Shown here: positions 56,340 to 64,000 of the stretch, one piece after another
Position numbering within the stretch: the stretch's first letter is position 1
Layout: each line of letters begins with the position of its first letter
From: Cryomorpha sp963836915
GTDB lineage: Bacteria > Bacteroidota > Bacteroidia > Flavobacteriales_D > Cryomorphaceae
Direction: 5' to 3'
DNA: 64,000 bases
Assembly (NCBI GenBank): GCA_963836915.1
Contig: CAWILH010000002.1
Span: 1,240,001-1,304,000, forward strand
Translations under genes and position numbers: made by a program
The notes under the pieces: generated by a model
Told to the model about the DNA's origin: nothing
What the model saw: the letters and a program-made list of their open reading frames with translations, nothing else
The model's database searches: none

Positions 56340-58073
56340 TTAATTGCTTGCCACCAAATTACGTTCTGCAATACCATTGCCCACTGTAGATGGGTCTTCA
56401 AGGCCTACATCGGTGCAGAGCGGCTCTACCCCTAGCCCTTTTCGTGGGTAATGGGCGCAGATTTCCCCGTATTCATTCAAGGCTAGGGCGAGTTCTTCGG
56501 TTGTGAGGTAGTTCAAGTACCCGCATGAGCCGATATGGCCTTTTGGCAATGGGGCTACCAGATTGCCGCCGCGCTTTTCGGTAATTTTCACTTGTGCATC
56601 ATACATCAGGTCAAGATCGTCGAGAATTGGATGCCATAGGCTCAATTCGAAAGTGCTCATGAGCGCTAAAATCCTATCCCTTTCTGTTTCGGTAATCCAA
56701 CCTTGCATGAAGCTGAGCTGAGCACCGAAGCCCATTCCCACTGCCACTGCATGGCCGTGAAGCATCCCCGAGGGTATCTCAAAACCTGGAGACCAAGTAT
56801 GCCCATAAGCATGGGGACGGCATTGATGCGTTTCGTAAAGGTTGCCGTATTCGGCTTCCACATAGCTGCGCATGGCCAATGATAAAATACGACGTGACTT
56901 CTCCTGCAAATTGCGATCATCGCTTGCCGTGCCAAACTGCGAGCTGACCAGCTCGATTCCCGTTTCTTCGAGTGTCCGGAAAAGCACAGCATCTTTTACG
57001 ACAGCCATCTTAATGATCTCGGCCACACCATGGCGTATCCAGCCTGCCTTCAAAGTCTTGAAAAAAGTACGATCGGTAAGGGTGAGCACAGGGGCATGAA
57101 AGGCACCAAAGAGATTTTTGAATCCGAAGCCATCACAACAGGTGCGGGGCGATGGGCCGGCATCGATTCCCGAAACGATCGATGTGGCAAGCATTACATA
57201 CGGTGTATTACGGTGGTAGAGCGAGCAGGCCAGGCCGCCAACATCGGCCATGACCCCACCACCAACGATCAGCACTGGCTCCTGCCTGGAAACTCCCGCT
57301 TTCTTGAAGTCGGCCAATATCAATTCGACCGTCTTAATTCCCTTATCGACTTCCATGGCACGGTAGACCAAGATTTTCAAATCGATTTGGTGAAAACCGA
57401 AATAGGCGGCCAGCTCATCACCATAATTATCGCTCACATTGGAGTCAATCAGGCATACGCATCTGCCGTAGGGAGTATAAACATTGCTCAAAATAGTATT
57501 GGTATGATCTAGCACTCCTTCAGTGATATTTATTTCGGTCATGGTCGAAGTAGTCATCACGGCATCGATATGGCTGCCATCGGCATTGCTGTTCACTGTG
57601 CCAGAAGATGCTCTATAGGCTGATGTAGGATAAAGTGCATGCGGATCTTCTTGCTCCAGGCGTTCGAAGTGCGCAAGGGCATATTCTGAGTTAAAAGTCA
57701 ATAAAAGCTTCGAGATCAGCAATTTGCTATTGCCATCACCCGCGACGATCTTGAAAATCATCTCCCATTTTTTTGCAAGGTCTGGTTCCATCTCAGCTAC
57801 CAATTGATGAACAAGTGAGACCATTTGCTTCATCGGCATTGCATATACCGTTTTGAGCTGGCGAAGCAAGCTTATTGCTCGGTTTGAAGTGTCGGGCGGA
57901 AGCTCCTTTGCGAAGGTATGGGAGAAGGCATTCACGCTTCGCAACTTTTCCAGCAACATCAAGAAATCATGCTTTAAAAGCATGGCAGGCAAGCTTTTAG
58001 GGAGATCGATATTTCGTAATAGTTCTTTGAGTTCGCTCAAGGAAAAATTTTGGTCGGTAGATATTCCAATCAT
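56340..58073 (-). CDS. mysA: Sedoheptulose-7-phosphate cyclase (MysA/DDGS-type) with N-terminal extension
   Basis: A dehydroquinate-synthase-fold cyclase of 577 residues, predicted to form 2-demethyl-4-deoxygadusol from sedoheptulose 7-phosphate. Residues ~175-577 are the cyclase: NAD-binding VLIVGGGVMADVGGLACSLYHR, metal ligands in GVAEIIKMAVVKD, HAYGHTWSPGFEI and MLHGHAVAVGMG, and the C-terminal CAHYPRKG. The loop PSPRTCCDG follows DAG, where other cyclases have a different sequence. Residues 1-~165 are an extra helical domain (LLRNIDLPKSLPAMLLKHDFLMLL, VSLVHQLVAEM) absent from the ~410-residue cyanobacterial enzyme. 2-epi-5-epi-valiolone synthase is the alternative; the mysB and mysC neighbours favour the MAA route. 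Confidence 0.88.
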   Translation of the reverse strand: MIGISTDQNFSLSELKELLRNIDLPKSLPAMLLKHDFLMLLEKLRSVNAFSHTFAKELPPDTSNRAISLLRQLKTVYAMPMKQMVSLVHQLVAEMEPDLAKKWEMIFKIVAGDGNSKLLISKLLLTFNSEYALAHFERLEQEDPHALYPTSAYRASSGTVNSNADGSHIDAVMTTSTMTEINITEGVLDHTNTILSNVYTPYGRCVCLIDSNVSDNYGDELAAYFGFHQIDLKILVYRAMEVDKGIKTVELILADFKKAGVSRQEPVLIVGGGVMADVGGLACSLYHRNTPYVMLATSIVSGIDAGPSPRTCCDGFGFKNLFGAFHAPVLTLTDRTFFKTLKAGWIRHGVAEIIKMAVVKDAVLFRTLEETGIELVSSQFGTASDDRNLQEKSRRILSLAMRSYVEAEYGNLYETHQCRPHAYGHTWSPGFEIPSGMLHGHAVAVGMGFGAQLSFMQGWITETERDRILALMSTFELSLWHPILDDLDLMYDAQVKITEKRGGNLVAPLPKGHIGSCGYLNYLTTEELALALNEYGEICAHYPRKGLGVEPLCTDVGLEDPSTVGNGIAERNLVASN

Positions 58074-58593
58074 ATATTCAATACTGATAAATTCTTTATA
58101 ACTCGGTGAACAGTCAAGCTTTTAAAAAGTTCATGGAGCAAGATGACAGCAGCATCGTGGAGCTGAGAGCAAGGTAGCGTGAACGGGGTTGAATTGCGGG
58201 AGCATAGGGAAGGAAAATGACATTTCAGGAGCGGAAATCGAGCTCAAATACTGGAAGTCATGTACAACTGCCGACCACCTAGGGATCTGAAAATAGAATA
58301 TATCTCGATCATTGGAAAGTTATGCCTCGACGATACGTATTAAGCTGATTAACAGGTTAAAAACCAAATACGCAACAGAAGGACTTAGAATTGGTTATGA
58401 AAATAGAGTGTTGGAGTTTAGATATCCTTGCTAACACACAACGCATCAGTCAATAAGTTCTTAAAAAGAATATCGTAAAGCAACGCTTTCCCTATAGGCA
58501 GGAACAGATCCGTCAACAAGATATTCATCCCTTGCCTACTTATGCCGTTTTTCCCGGTATCGGCGGGACGAAGACTTAGTTATTGGTGGTAGT
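58074..58593 (-). other. Gene-free region between two accessory blocks
   Basis: About 520 bases separating the MAA cluster from the AT-rich block. On the minus strand TTGACT and TATAAAG lie upstream of mysA, but not in clear Bacteroidota promoter arrangement. I see no coding frame or RNA gene. Confidence 0.45.
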
Positions 58594-59073
58594 TTATCCT
58601 TTGATATCCATTGTTTTATACGTGATCTCTTTCTTTCCATTATACTCTTTTGTTTCAATCCACATTCGTCCATGATCACAGAAGAATTCCAGTGAGGTTA
58701 AATCGATTTTAAAATCAATCCAGTGGTCTGCATCTTGGTCAATTTGGTTGAAATTCCCCGTCAGAATTCCCGACTTCACCTTGTTCAGTTTTATTCCGTC
58801 AATATCGTCAATCTTGAATTGAACTTTAAAGTCCATGAGGTCATATATGTCAACCGCAGCGAAAGTTGAAAGGATTATCAGGTTGCCATACTGAATGAAA
58901 TCTGTGTAACTTGGGTCGCGTAATTCTATTTGGGATTTCTTCGCATGGTCGATTAAATAAGCTTGTCCAGACTTAATTTTTAATTCTATGTGCTCAATGA
59001 GTACTGAATCCAGACTAAAGTCAGTAGCACCTTCTTTCCACTTTTTTTTATGTTCTGGTTGTCCTTCGTGCAT
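58594..59073 (-). CDS. Hypothetical protein downstream of the Detocs-like operon
   Basis: A 159-residue soluble protein without recognisable family. It is beta-rich in its centre (FIQYGNLIILSTFAAVDIYDLMDFKVQFKIDDIDGIKLNKVKSGILTG split by short turns) with one Cys (EFFCDHGRMWIETK). It is co-directional with the phosphorelay-defence genes but separated by a large inverted repeat, so it may be a fourth operon member or an independent small accessory gene. Confidence 0.6.
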   Translation of the reverse strand: MHEGQPEHKKKWKEGATDFSLDSVLIEHIELKIKSGQAYLIDHAKKSQIELRDPSYTDFIQYGNLIILSTFAAVDIYDLMDFKVQFKIDDIDGIKLNKVKSGILTGNFNQIDQDADHWIDFKIDLTSLEFFCDHGRMWIETKEYNGKKEITYKTMDIKG

Positions 59074-59089
59074 TATATTTTCAAATTAC

Positions 59090-59153
59090 CACCAACGTTT
59101 AGGCTATGGTGCGTATCCCGAAGGGTATGCATTATAGGCCTTGTTGTGTGTGG
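59090..59153. repeat. Large imperfect inverted repeat (hairpin/cruciform)
   Basis: ACCACCAAC...GTTGTGTGTGGT outer arms enclose AGGCTATGGTGCGTATCCC and GGGTATGCATTATAGGCC inner arms around a GAA-type loop. Mismatches in the inner stem are largely G-U compatible, which suggests selection for folding as RNA or single-stranded DNA. A T tract follows on the plus strand. It separates the TOPRIM gene from the 58594 gene. Confidence 0.65.
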
Positions 59154-59158
59154 TTTTT

Positions 59159-60274
59159 TTAACTTCCTTTTTTGATAATATGTGTATTAATCAACTCGTT
59201 CAATAGCATTTTGAGGTTATCAAGAACTTCAATTGATTCATTAGCTTCCTGTAGTACAAATTTCACGAATTGCTCCTTTCTTGAGATTTTAATCTTTTTA
59301 AGGTAAACTCTTAAGTCATTGGGGAACTTGATTCTGTTAAGATAGTCTGTTAAAGTTTCAGTCATTTGATCCCAATCTTTAGGTAAATCGATGAACAATG
59401 GATTTCTGTACTCTAACCAACCCTGTTCATCAGCATAATTCAATAATTTGATTGGTAAAAGACTCTCTATTTCGATCTCTATTTGTAGACCTCTTTTGTA
59501 GAATTCAATAATGTTCGATGAGTGCTTTGCTTGAATAGTGCTAATTTTTACAGCTTCTTGCTGATTTGAAGAGTTAAGTTTTTTTATTGCATCATTTTTG
59601 GCTTTAATACCTGCTTCGTCAGAATCAAATAAGCCAATTGCCTTGACTAATTGCTTTTCTGAATTTCGACTCAGCTGATGTCCCCAGATGACTAACTGTT
59701 GAGCTACCCAATTCGCCCCCGCATTTTTTTGACTTGCAATTATAAACTTGGCTTTAACGTCAATAAAATGGTGATTTACGACAAAATTCAACAAGTCAAC
59801 ATCTGTTAAACCTTCAACGAAAAGAGTCGGTAGTAGTTCTTTTGTTAAATCATCAGAGGTACCGTTATCATTAGCCTCAGTAATGTGATTTAGAATTTTA
59901 ATTAAAGGATTATACCACTTAGTATGTGTTGGTGAATATTCGATGAGACACCAGATATCTGAGAATGGGGGACATTCATCAACAAACTGGGATAAGCCTA
60001 TTACATATTTAGGTGTATTAATTTTCTTTGCCTTTCGGTTAATTTCATTTAAAAGTTGAAATCCACCATCCTTAAGTATTTTCTCATCCTTTCCTTTTCT
60101 CTCGGGTAAGTATTGATCTAAAATTAGGAGGTCAATGGTATTCTCCTTTAGAAAGACCATAGCACCTTGGATATCCTCAACCGTTCCAATATTAAGAGTT
60201 AAATCGGTGTCAATAAGAACTTTTGACACATCAGAAAGTTTATCGATGCTATCGTCTACGATTAAAATATTCAT
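59159..60274 (-). CDS. Receiver-TOPRIM fusion effector (Detocs DtcC-like)
   Basis: A 371-residue protein. Residues 1-~130 form a receiver domain (D7, D8; phospho-acceptor D53 in LILDQYLP; Ser95; Lys119). Residues ~145-235 form a TOPRIM fold as in OLD-type nucleases: LFVEGLTDVDLL with Glu154 and Gly155, and GLFDSDEAGIKA with Asp217 and Asp219. A helical C-terminal region (~240-371) follows. In Detocs, DtcC joins a receiver to a nucleoside-phosphorylase effector; here the effector is a metal-dependent nuclease-like domain, so activation would probably cut nucleic acid. Start overlaps the upstream receiver gene stop by four bases (ATGA). Confidence 0.85.
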   Translation of the reverse strand: MNILIVDDSIDKLSDVSKVLIDTDLTLNIGTVEDIQGAMVFLKENTIDLLILDQYLPERKGKDEKILKDGGFQLLNEINRKAKKINTPKYVIGLSQFVDECPPFSDIWCLIEYSPTHTKWYNPLIKILNHITEANDNGTSDDLTKELLPTLFVEGLTDVDLLNFVVNHHFIDVKAKFIIASQKNAGANWVAQQLVIWGHQLSRNSEKQLVKAIGLFDSDEAGIKAKNDAIKKLNSSNQQEAVKISTIQAKHSSNIIEFYKRGLQIEIEIESLLPIKLLNYADEQGWLEYRNPLFIDLPKDWDQMTETLTDYLNRIKFPNDLRVYLKKIKISRKEQFVKFVLQEANESIEVLDNLKMLLNELINTHIIKKGS

Positions 60275-60723
60275 ATTCTTTCTAAAGCTGATTTTAATTC
60301 ATCTTCCCACTTTTTTTCACTCGAACTATATTTCACAAAACCATTATAAAACTCATTAAATTCTGATTTAAGATGTTGATCTAAGTCAACTAAATCAATA
60401 AATGATTTGCCAATTCCAAATTCACTGAACATTGTAATTACTATAGTTGGAGTTAATCTTTCTTTCCTTTTCATCTCACGCATAATCGTTTCTCCTCCAA
60501 ACCGTTCAAAACCTTCCTGCTTCTTGACATCTTCTCTATCCCACGTTGGTAAACTCATGTCAAGTAATAGAATATCATAGGAATTACCTATAAGTTCTCT
60601 AAGTCCAGATCTAAAGGAATCTTTTGTCGTAATCTCTGCATTCGGGTAATTGGTTTTTACCACTTTCAATACAGCCTCCATCTTGATAAGGTTGTCTTCT
60701 ATAAATAATATTTTTTTATGCAT
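60271..60723 (-). CDS. Stand-alone receiver protein (Detocs DtcB-like)
   Basis: A 150-residue receiver domain protein without output domain. It has E9 and D10 (LFIEDN), phospho-acceptor D55 (ILLLDMSLP) and Thr97 (VITMF). In Detocs this component is thought to act as a phosphate sink that prevents accidental activation of the effector. The ATG at 60723 overlaps the kinase stop (GATGCATAA); the frame open to 60750 lies inside the kinase. It overlaps the effector gene by four bases. Confidence 0.85.
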   Translation of the reverse strand: MHKKILFIEDNLIKMEAVLKVVKTNYPNAEITTKDSFRSGLRELIGNSYDILLLDMSLPTWDREDVKKQEGFERFGGETIMREMKRKERLTPTIVITMFSEFGIGKSFIDLVDLDQHLKSEFNEFYNGFVKYSSSEKKWEDELKSALERI

Positions 60724-63700
60724 CGATTTGATAGTTAAAGGATATTTCAACTCCGAAAATTACTTCAAGTGTGTTTTCTTTAATATTGAAGTCGAAAGAA
60801 TTTTTTCTTGATTTAATATCGTAAACGAGTAGTTTCTTAATTTTCTCATAGCCACTACCACGTTCCTTATTCACATATTCCTGATCAACCTCATTCTTCC
60901 ATTTCTCTTTTATATTTTCAAAAGTGGAATTTAGTTCTAATGGATTAATTGAGTCCTTATCGAAATTATTTCTAACGCTAAATATTAGATTGTCTTGGTC
61001 GTACATTACCGAAACAACAACTTCCAATTTATCATTGGATAGTTTACTGTGAAGTCGAATATTTTCTATCAGGTTGAGTAAAATGAATATGAAGTGTTTG
61101 TAGTTGTGAATAAGGAGGTTTTCGTCTGCATTAATGATTGGTTGTATGGTTGTGTTTGGATGTTGAATATTGCTCGATTCAAAGCTACATTCTATAATTG
61201 TCTTTACATCCATTGTGGTCTCCATTGTGCTGTCAGCAACTACAAACCAATTTGATATATCTAGAATTTCATTTTGAAATTCAACTTTAGCATCAACGAT
61301 GTTCTGGTTAAGTTCTACTAAGTCGTTTGATATTGACGCTATTGATTCTCCTAACTTATCCAATTCCTCGTCTATATTTTTCCTGAGAGTATTTGTAAGA
61401 TGTTCAGAGACATTCTGCAAATTGGACTCTGTCAATACTTTCAAAATAGAGAAAATATATTCTACAAACGTTTCATAGGATTCGTTTGTTCTTCGAGATT
61501 CCTCATACAATAATTTGAAATAATTATCTGTAAAATGATAGTTGAAAAAGCCATGCTTTTTACTTGGATAATTTTCCGATTTCACTTGAATGTTTTCAGT
61601 TACAAGAAATTGGATAATTGTGTCTATTTTTTTTGAGAATTCCTTGAGAATTTGCTGAATATGATTTATGTGTTTTTCATCAAGATTTGAACTTAACAAG
61701 TCATTCCAATAGGTCAGACTGGTATATAGGCCAGTGTCATCTTTTTTTGAAATGAGGTGGTTCTTATCAAAAACACTTCTAATCTGATTTTCAAGCTCCC
61801 CGTGCCTGATTCTTGTACTAAGCTCTCCATCTAATCCATTCTTCTTATTGTATAGAAACCCGTCTATTAATTCATTAACGAGTGATTTAAAGGAAAGAAA
61901 GGATGGGTTGGAAGTTAAATTTTTTGTATCGACAAAAGCATCAAGAAAATTCTTCAATAAGGTTTTCGAATCATAACTTTCAAAATCAAAATTTTCAGAG
62001 AATTCTGTCAATAATCGATACCTCTGGTAACTATTCTGAAAATTATATTCATTCGAAGACTCTAACATACTTGATGTTAGTCGAATTCTTCCTGAATTAA
62101 CTTCTTGCAGTATTGATTGAACCTTTTCCTTTTGTGTTATAGCAGTTAACTCATTGATAAAATCTTCAGCGTTTGATTGGTCATTCTGTATTAAGATTGA
62201 TAAGATTTTTTTTCTCTCTTCAATGACATCTTCCTTTGAATCATAGTCATAATAAAATTTTTCTAAAACTTCAATAGAACAACCGTGTTCTAGAATAAAT
62301 AAGTGTTTTTTCAAATCAATTTCATCAATTGGCACATCTGTTTCGGATGGTTTCTTAACGTTGAGAGATTCTAACCACATTTCTATGGAGACAAAACAGT
62401 GGTAGTTGTCGAGATTATTCAGATGGAAAAAAATCGCACTATCGATATGTCCAGAGATCGGATAGTTTCTTTCTATGATTGTTTCAAGGAGTGTTGCTGT
62501 GTTTATACGTTTAGTTAAGTTCTTGTTGTTAAAATAACTCGAAATGTACAAACCAATGGCTTCATCAAAATTATCAGTGTTAGCATATGAATGAAACAAA
62601 ACAAAAGTTATCTCTTCAATGAAGCTGTTGTTTCTAATCTTTTCAAGATTAAACTCTGTTCCGAGTCGAATACATTCATCAAAGTTGTTTTGCTTGAAAG
62701 CTTTTCTTAGTTGATAGAGTCTGAACTTAAATTTGCTAATTACTGAGCTTAATTCCTTTTCATCGACAGCATGTCCAGCGATTAATTTGACGCAACCACT
62801 TGTGGTTAGATTTTCGAAGTTTGATTTACACTTTACATTATCTGATAGTAATAAGATAAGTGGATTTGGATAATTTGAATGAAAACTAATATTGTTCTGT
62901 ATTAGATTCTTTTGAGAGTAAATTCCAAGTGTGCTACTAATGAGTGCGAGTAGTTGTTTTGAAAATGATAAATTGGGTGTTGAAATGATTATTTTAAGAA
63001 GTTCATCAGCTTTTTGAACCGACTCATCTTCGATGCTGTATGCCACAAATAGTTTTCTTAGGAGCTCATCAAAATGCTCTGAAATATTTGTAGGGATAAA
63101 TGGTTTTGCACTCTCGATAAGAGATTTCACATAAATCTCCCATAATTCGACTAAGTTAGGGGATTCACCAAGTATAATGGGAATTTCAGAAATACATTTT
63201 TCGTAATTCCCGCTTGAGTATTGTTCAAGAATTTCAATGTATTTTGAAGATTCAATTGTAACTTCTTTAATACCACAAAATTCTTTTAATCGATTAATTC
63301 TATTGTCTTCAATTTCGGATAACTCCTCTAATGTGTCAATAGCTACTTGTTGAATAATTGAATCACTAGATGAAAGGAGTTCTGCTAAAAGATTTAGTAA
63401 AGCAATATATCTATCGATAATTGAAGATGATGAGTCAGCGTAAATGAGAAAAGGGTATTGCTTATAATCTGAGATTAAATGATAAGACAACTTATAATTT
63501 AAGTATTCGAAATCATATTGACTTGCGGTACGTATTTCATTATTCAAAGAGCGATGGTAGTCAGAGCATGAAATAGCCTGTTCAGATTTTTTACTGAAAA
63601 TCTGATTAAAAAAAAGAGTATAGGAATTAGTTGAAGAGGCATTGGTCTGATTAGCAAACTTCCAATTCCCCTCTGTTCCATGTAGTTTTTCGGTTATGAA

Positions 63701-64000
63701 ATAGCGTATTTCCAGACCCCAATATGAAAAGCAAATTTTTTCATCAATCTCGTCTAGTATTTTTTCCGCATCTTGATTGTTGCCAAGAAGTAATTCTTTT
63801 TGAAGATCCTGTTCAAGTTTTAAGAAATTTTTAATTTCTTTTTTTGAAAGTAAAATACTCTCTAGAACCCAAGCTACTTCACCATCTAAGTTATTAGAAA
63901 AAAAACTTGTTCTTGATTCTCTTAATTCAGCGTATGATTTTGGTCTATGTTTACCGAGAATGTATGCTTTGGTAATTGGGTGTTTGTATGCCTTTTTAAT
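60716..64000 (-). CDS. Histidine-kinase-like sensor with N-terminal helical repeats, 5' part beyond window (Detocs DtcA-like)
   Basis: At least 1,094 residues; the frame is open through the window edge, so the start is not seen. A TTG at 63547 is not the real start because the upstream 151 codons are uninterrupted and coding-like (FSYWGLEIRYFITEKLHG). Most of the protein is helical with TPR/HEAT-like repeats. Near residue 733 of the visible part is a TRIRHGELENQIRS motif, a candidate phospho-acceptor His. The C-terminal ~130 residues are a HATPase domain: N-box ILLNLIENIRLHS and G-box ERGSGYEKIKKLL. It fits the sensor kinase of a Detocs-type two-component defence system. Confidence 0.82.
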   Translation of the reverse strand: MKKAYKHPITKAYILGKHRPKSYAELRESRTSFFSNNLDGEVAWVLESILLSKKEIKNFLKLEQDLQKELLLGNNQDAEKILDEIDEKICFSYWGLEIRYFITEKLHGTEGNWKFANQTNASSTNSYTLFFNQIFSKKSEQAISCSDYHRSLNNEIRTASQYDFEYLNYKLSYHLISDYKQYPFLIYADSSSSIIDRYIALLNLLAELLSSSDSIIQQVAIDTLEELSEIEDNRINRLKEFCGIKEVTIESSKYIEILEQYSSGNYEKCISEIPIILGESPNLVELWEIYVKSLIESAKPFIPTNISEHFDELLRKLFVAYSIEDESVQKADELLKIIISTPNLSFSKQLLALISSTLGIYSQKNLIQNNISFHSNYPNPLILLLSDNVKCKSNFENLTTSGCVKLIAGHAVDEKELSSVISKFKFRLYQLRKAFKQNNFDECIRLGTEFNLEKIRNNSFIEEITFVLFHSYANTDNFDEAIGLYISSYFNNKNLTKRINTATLLETIIERNYPISGHIDSAIFFHLNNLDNYHCFVSIEMWLESLNVKKPSETDVPIDEIDLKKHLFILEHGCSIEVLEKFYYDYDSKEDVIEERKKILSILIQNDQSNAEDFINELTAITQKEKVQSILQEVNSGRIRLTSSMLESSNEYNFQNSYQRYRLLTEFSENFDFESYDSKTLLKNFLDAFVDTKNLTSNPSFLSFKSLVNELIDGFLYNKKNGLDGELSTRIRHGELENQIRSVFDKNHLISKKDDTGLYTSLTYWNDLLSSNLDEKHINHIQQILKEFSKKIDTIIQFLVTENIQVKSENYPSKKHGFFNYHFTDNYFKLLYEESRRTNESYETFVEYIFSILKVLTESNLQNVSEHLTNTLRKNIDEELDKLGESIASISNDLVELNQNIVDAKVEFQNEILDISNWFVVADSTMETTMDVKTIIECSFESSNIQHPNTTIQPIINADENLLIHNYKHFIFILLNLIENIRLHSKLSNDKLEVVVSVMYDQDNLIFSVRNNFDKDSINPLELNSTFENIKEKWKNEVDQEYVNKERGSGYEKIKKLLVYDIKSRKNSFDFNIKENTLEVIFGVEISFNYQIDA

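Noticed and set aside
59090..59153. Confident call of an integron attC site
   Set aside because: The position after a gene fits, but the expected GTTRRRY/RYYYAAC ends are not both present and no integrase or cassette array is in the window.
63548..64000. Separate gene or non-coding leader upstream of the kinase
   Set aside because: The minus-strand frame of the kinase is open through this stretch to the window edge with coding-like content, so the kinase is simply truncated by the window.
1..64000. CRISPR arrays, rRNA or tRNA genes
   Set aside because: No regularly spaced direct repeats and no tRNA or rRNA-like segments were recognised on reading either strand.

Overview
The window is a stretch of a Bacteroidota chromosome, most likely from a marine Flavobacteriia-like or related lineage. 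The evidence is several type IX secretion (T9SS) cargo proteins with type A and type B C-terminal sorting domains, TAnnTTTG-type promoter boxes, weak or absent Shine-Dalgarno sites, a DNA polymerase III alpha subunit with an N-terminal proofreading exonuclease, a fused alpha/beta 2-oxoacid dehydrogenase E1, and a fused beta-lactamase-fold/rhodanese protein.

Layout. 0-14 kb: sucD, a T9SS-A cargo protein, a metallo-hydrolase/rhodanese protein, a receiver protein with xseA-xseB, and a polyamine operon (arginine decarboxylase, agmatinase, deoxyhypusine-synthase-like), then exported and small housekeeping genes. 14-30 kb: a minimal T9SS-B protein, lipoproteins, def, a DUF2254 protein, a 2-oxoacid dehydrogenase E1, a PaaE-like reductase, an HTTM protein, a PhoD-like phosphatase, a dipeptide epimerase, an oxidoreductase and an OmpA-family protein with its partner. 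30-49 kb: fhs, a cold-shock gene, dnaE, trxA, a T9SS-B cargo protein, hpf, a five-gene operon (gcvT, comB, yggS, HEAT, DUF3298), and a CapD/WbpM-like epimerase with two small genes. 49-50.6 kb: miaE, a VOC protein and an insertion-sequence relic.

Two accessory regions stand out. (1) 51.5-58.1 kb holds a mycosporine-like amino acid (UV sunscreen) cluster on the minus strand: sugar-phosphate cyclase (mysA type), a HAD-fold protein that has lost both catalytic motif-I aspartates, O-methyltransferase (mysB), ATP-grasp ligase (mysC) and D-Ala-D-Ala-ligase-like enzyme (mysD). A convergent TauD-type Fe(II)/2-oxoglutarate dioxygenase sits at the end. The cyclase carries an extra N-terminal domain of about 165 residues. 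(2) 59.2-64.0 kb is visibly AT-richer. It encodes an overlapping three-gene operon with the architecture of the Detocs anti-phage system: a giant histidine-kinase-like sensor (open to the window edge), a stand-alone receiver and a receiver-effector fusion. The effector here is a TOPRIM nuclease-like domain rather than the phosphorylase domain of classical Detocs.

Sequence quality. At least seven genes, including the essential dnaE (twice), are broken by single small indels that restore a perfect family sequence when corrected. Most sit in GGCC tracts. I treat these as consensus errors and report such genes as one CDS across the break.
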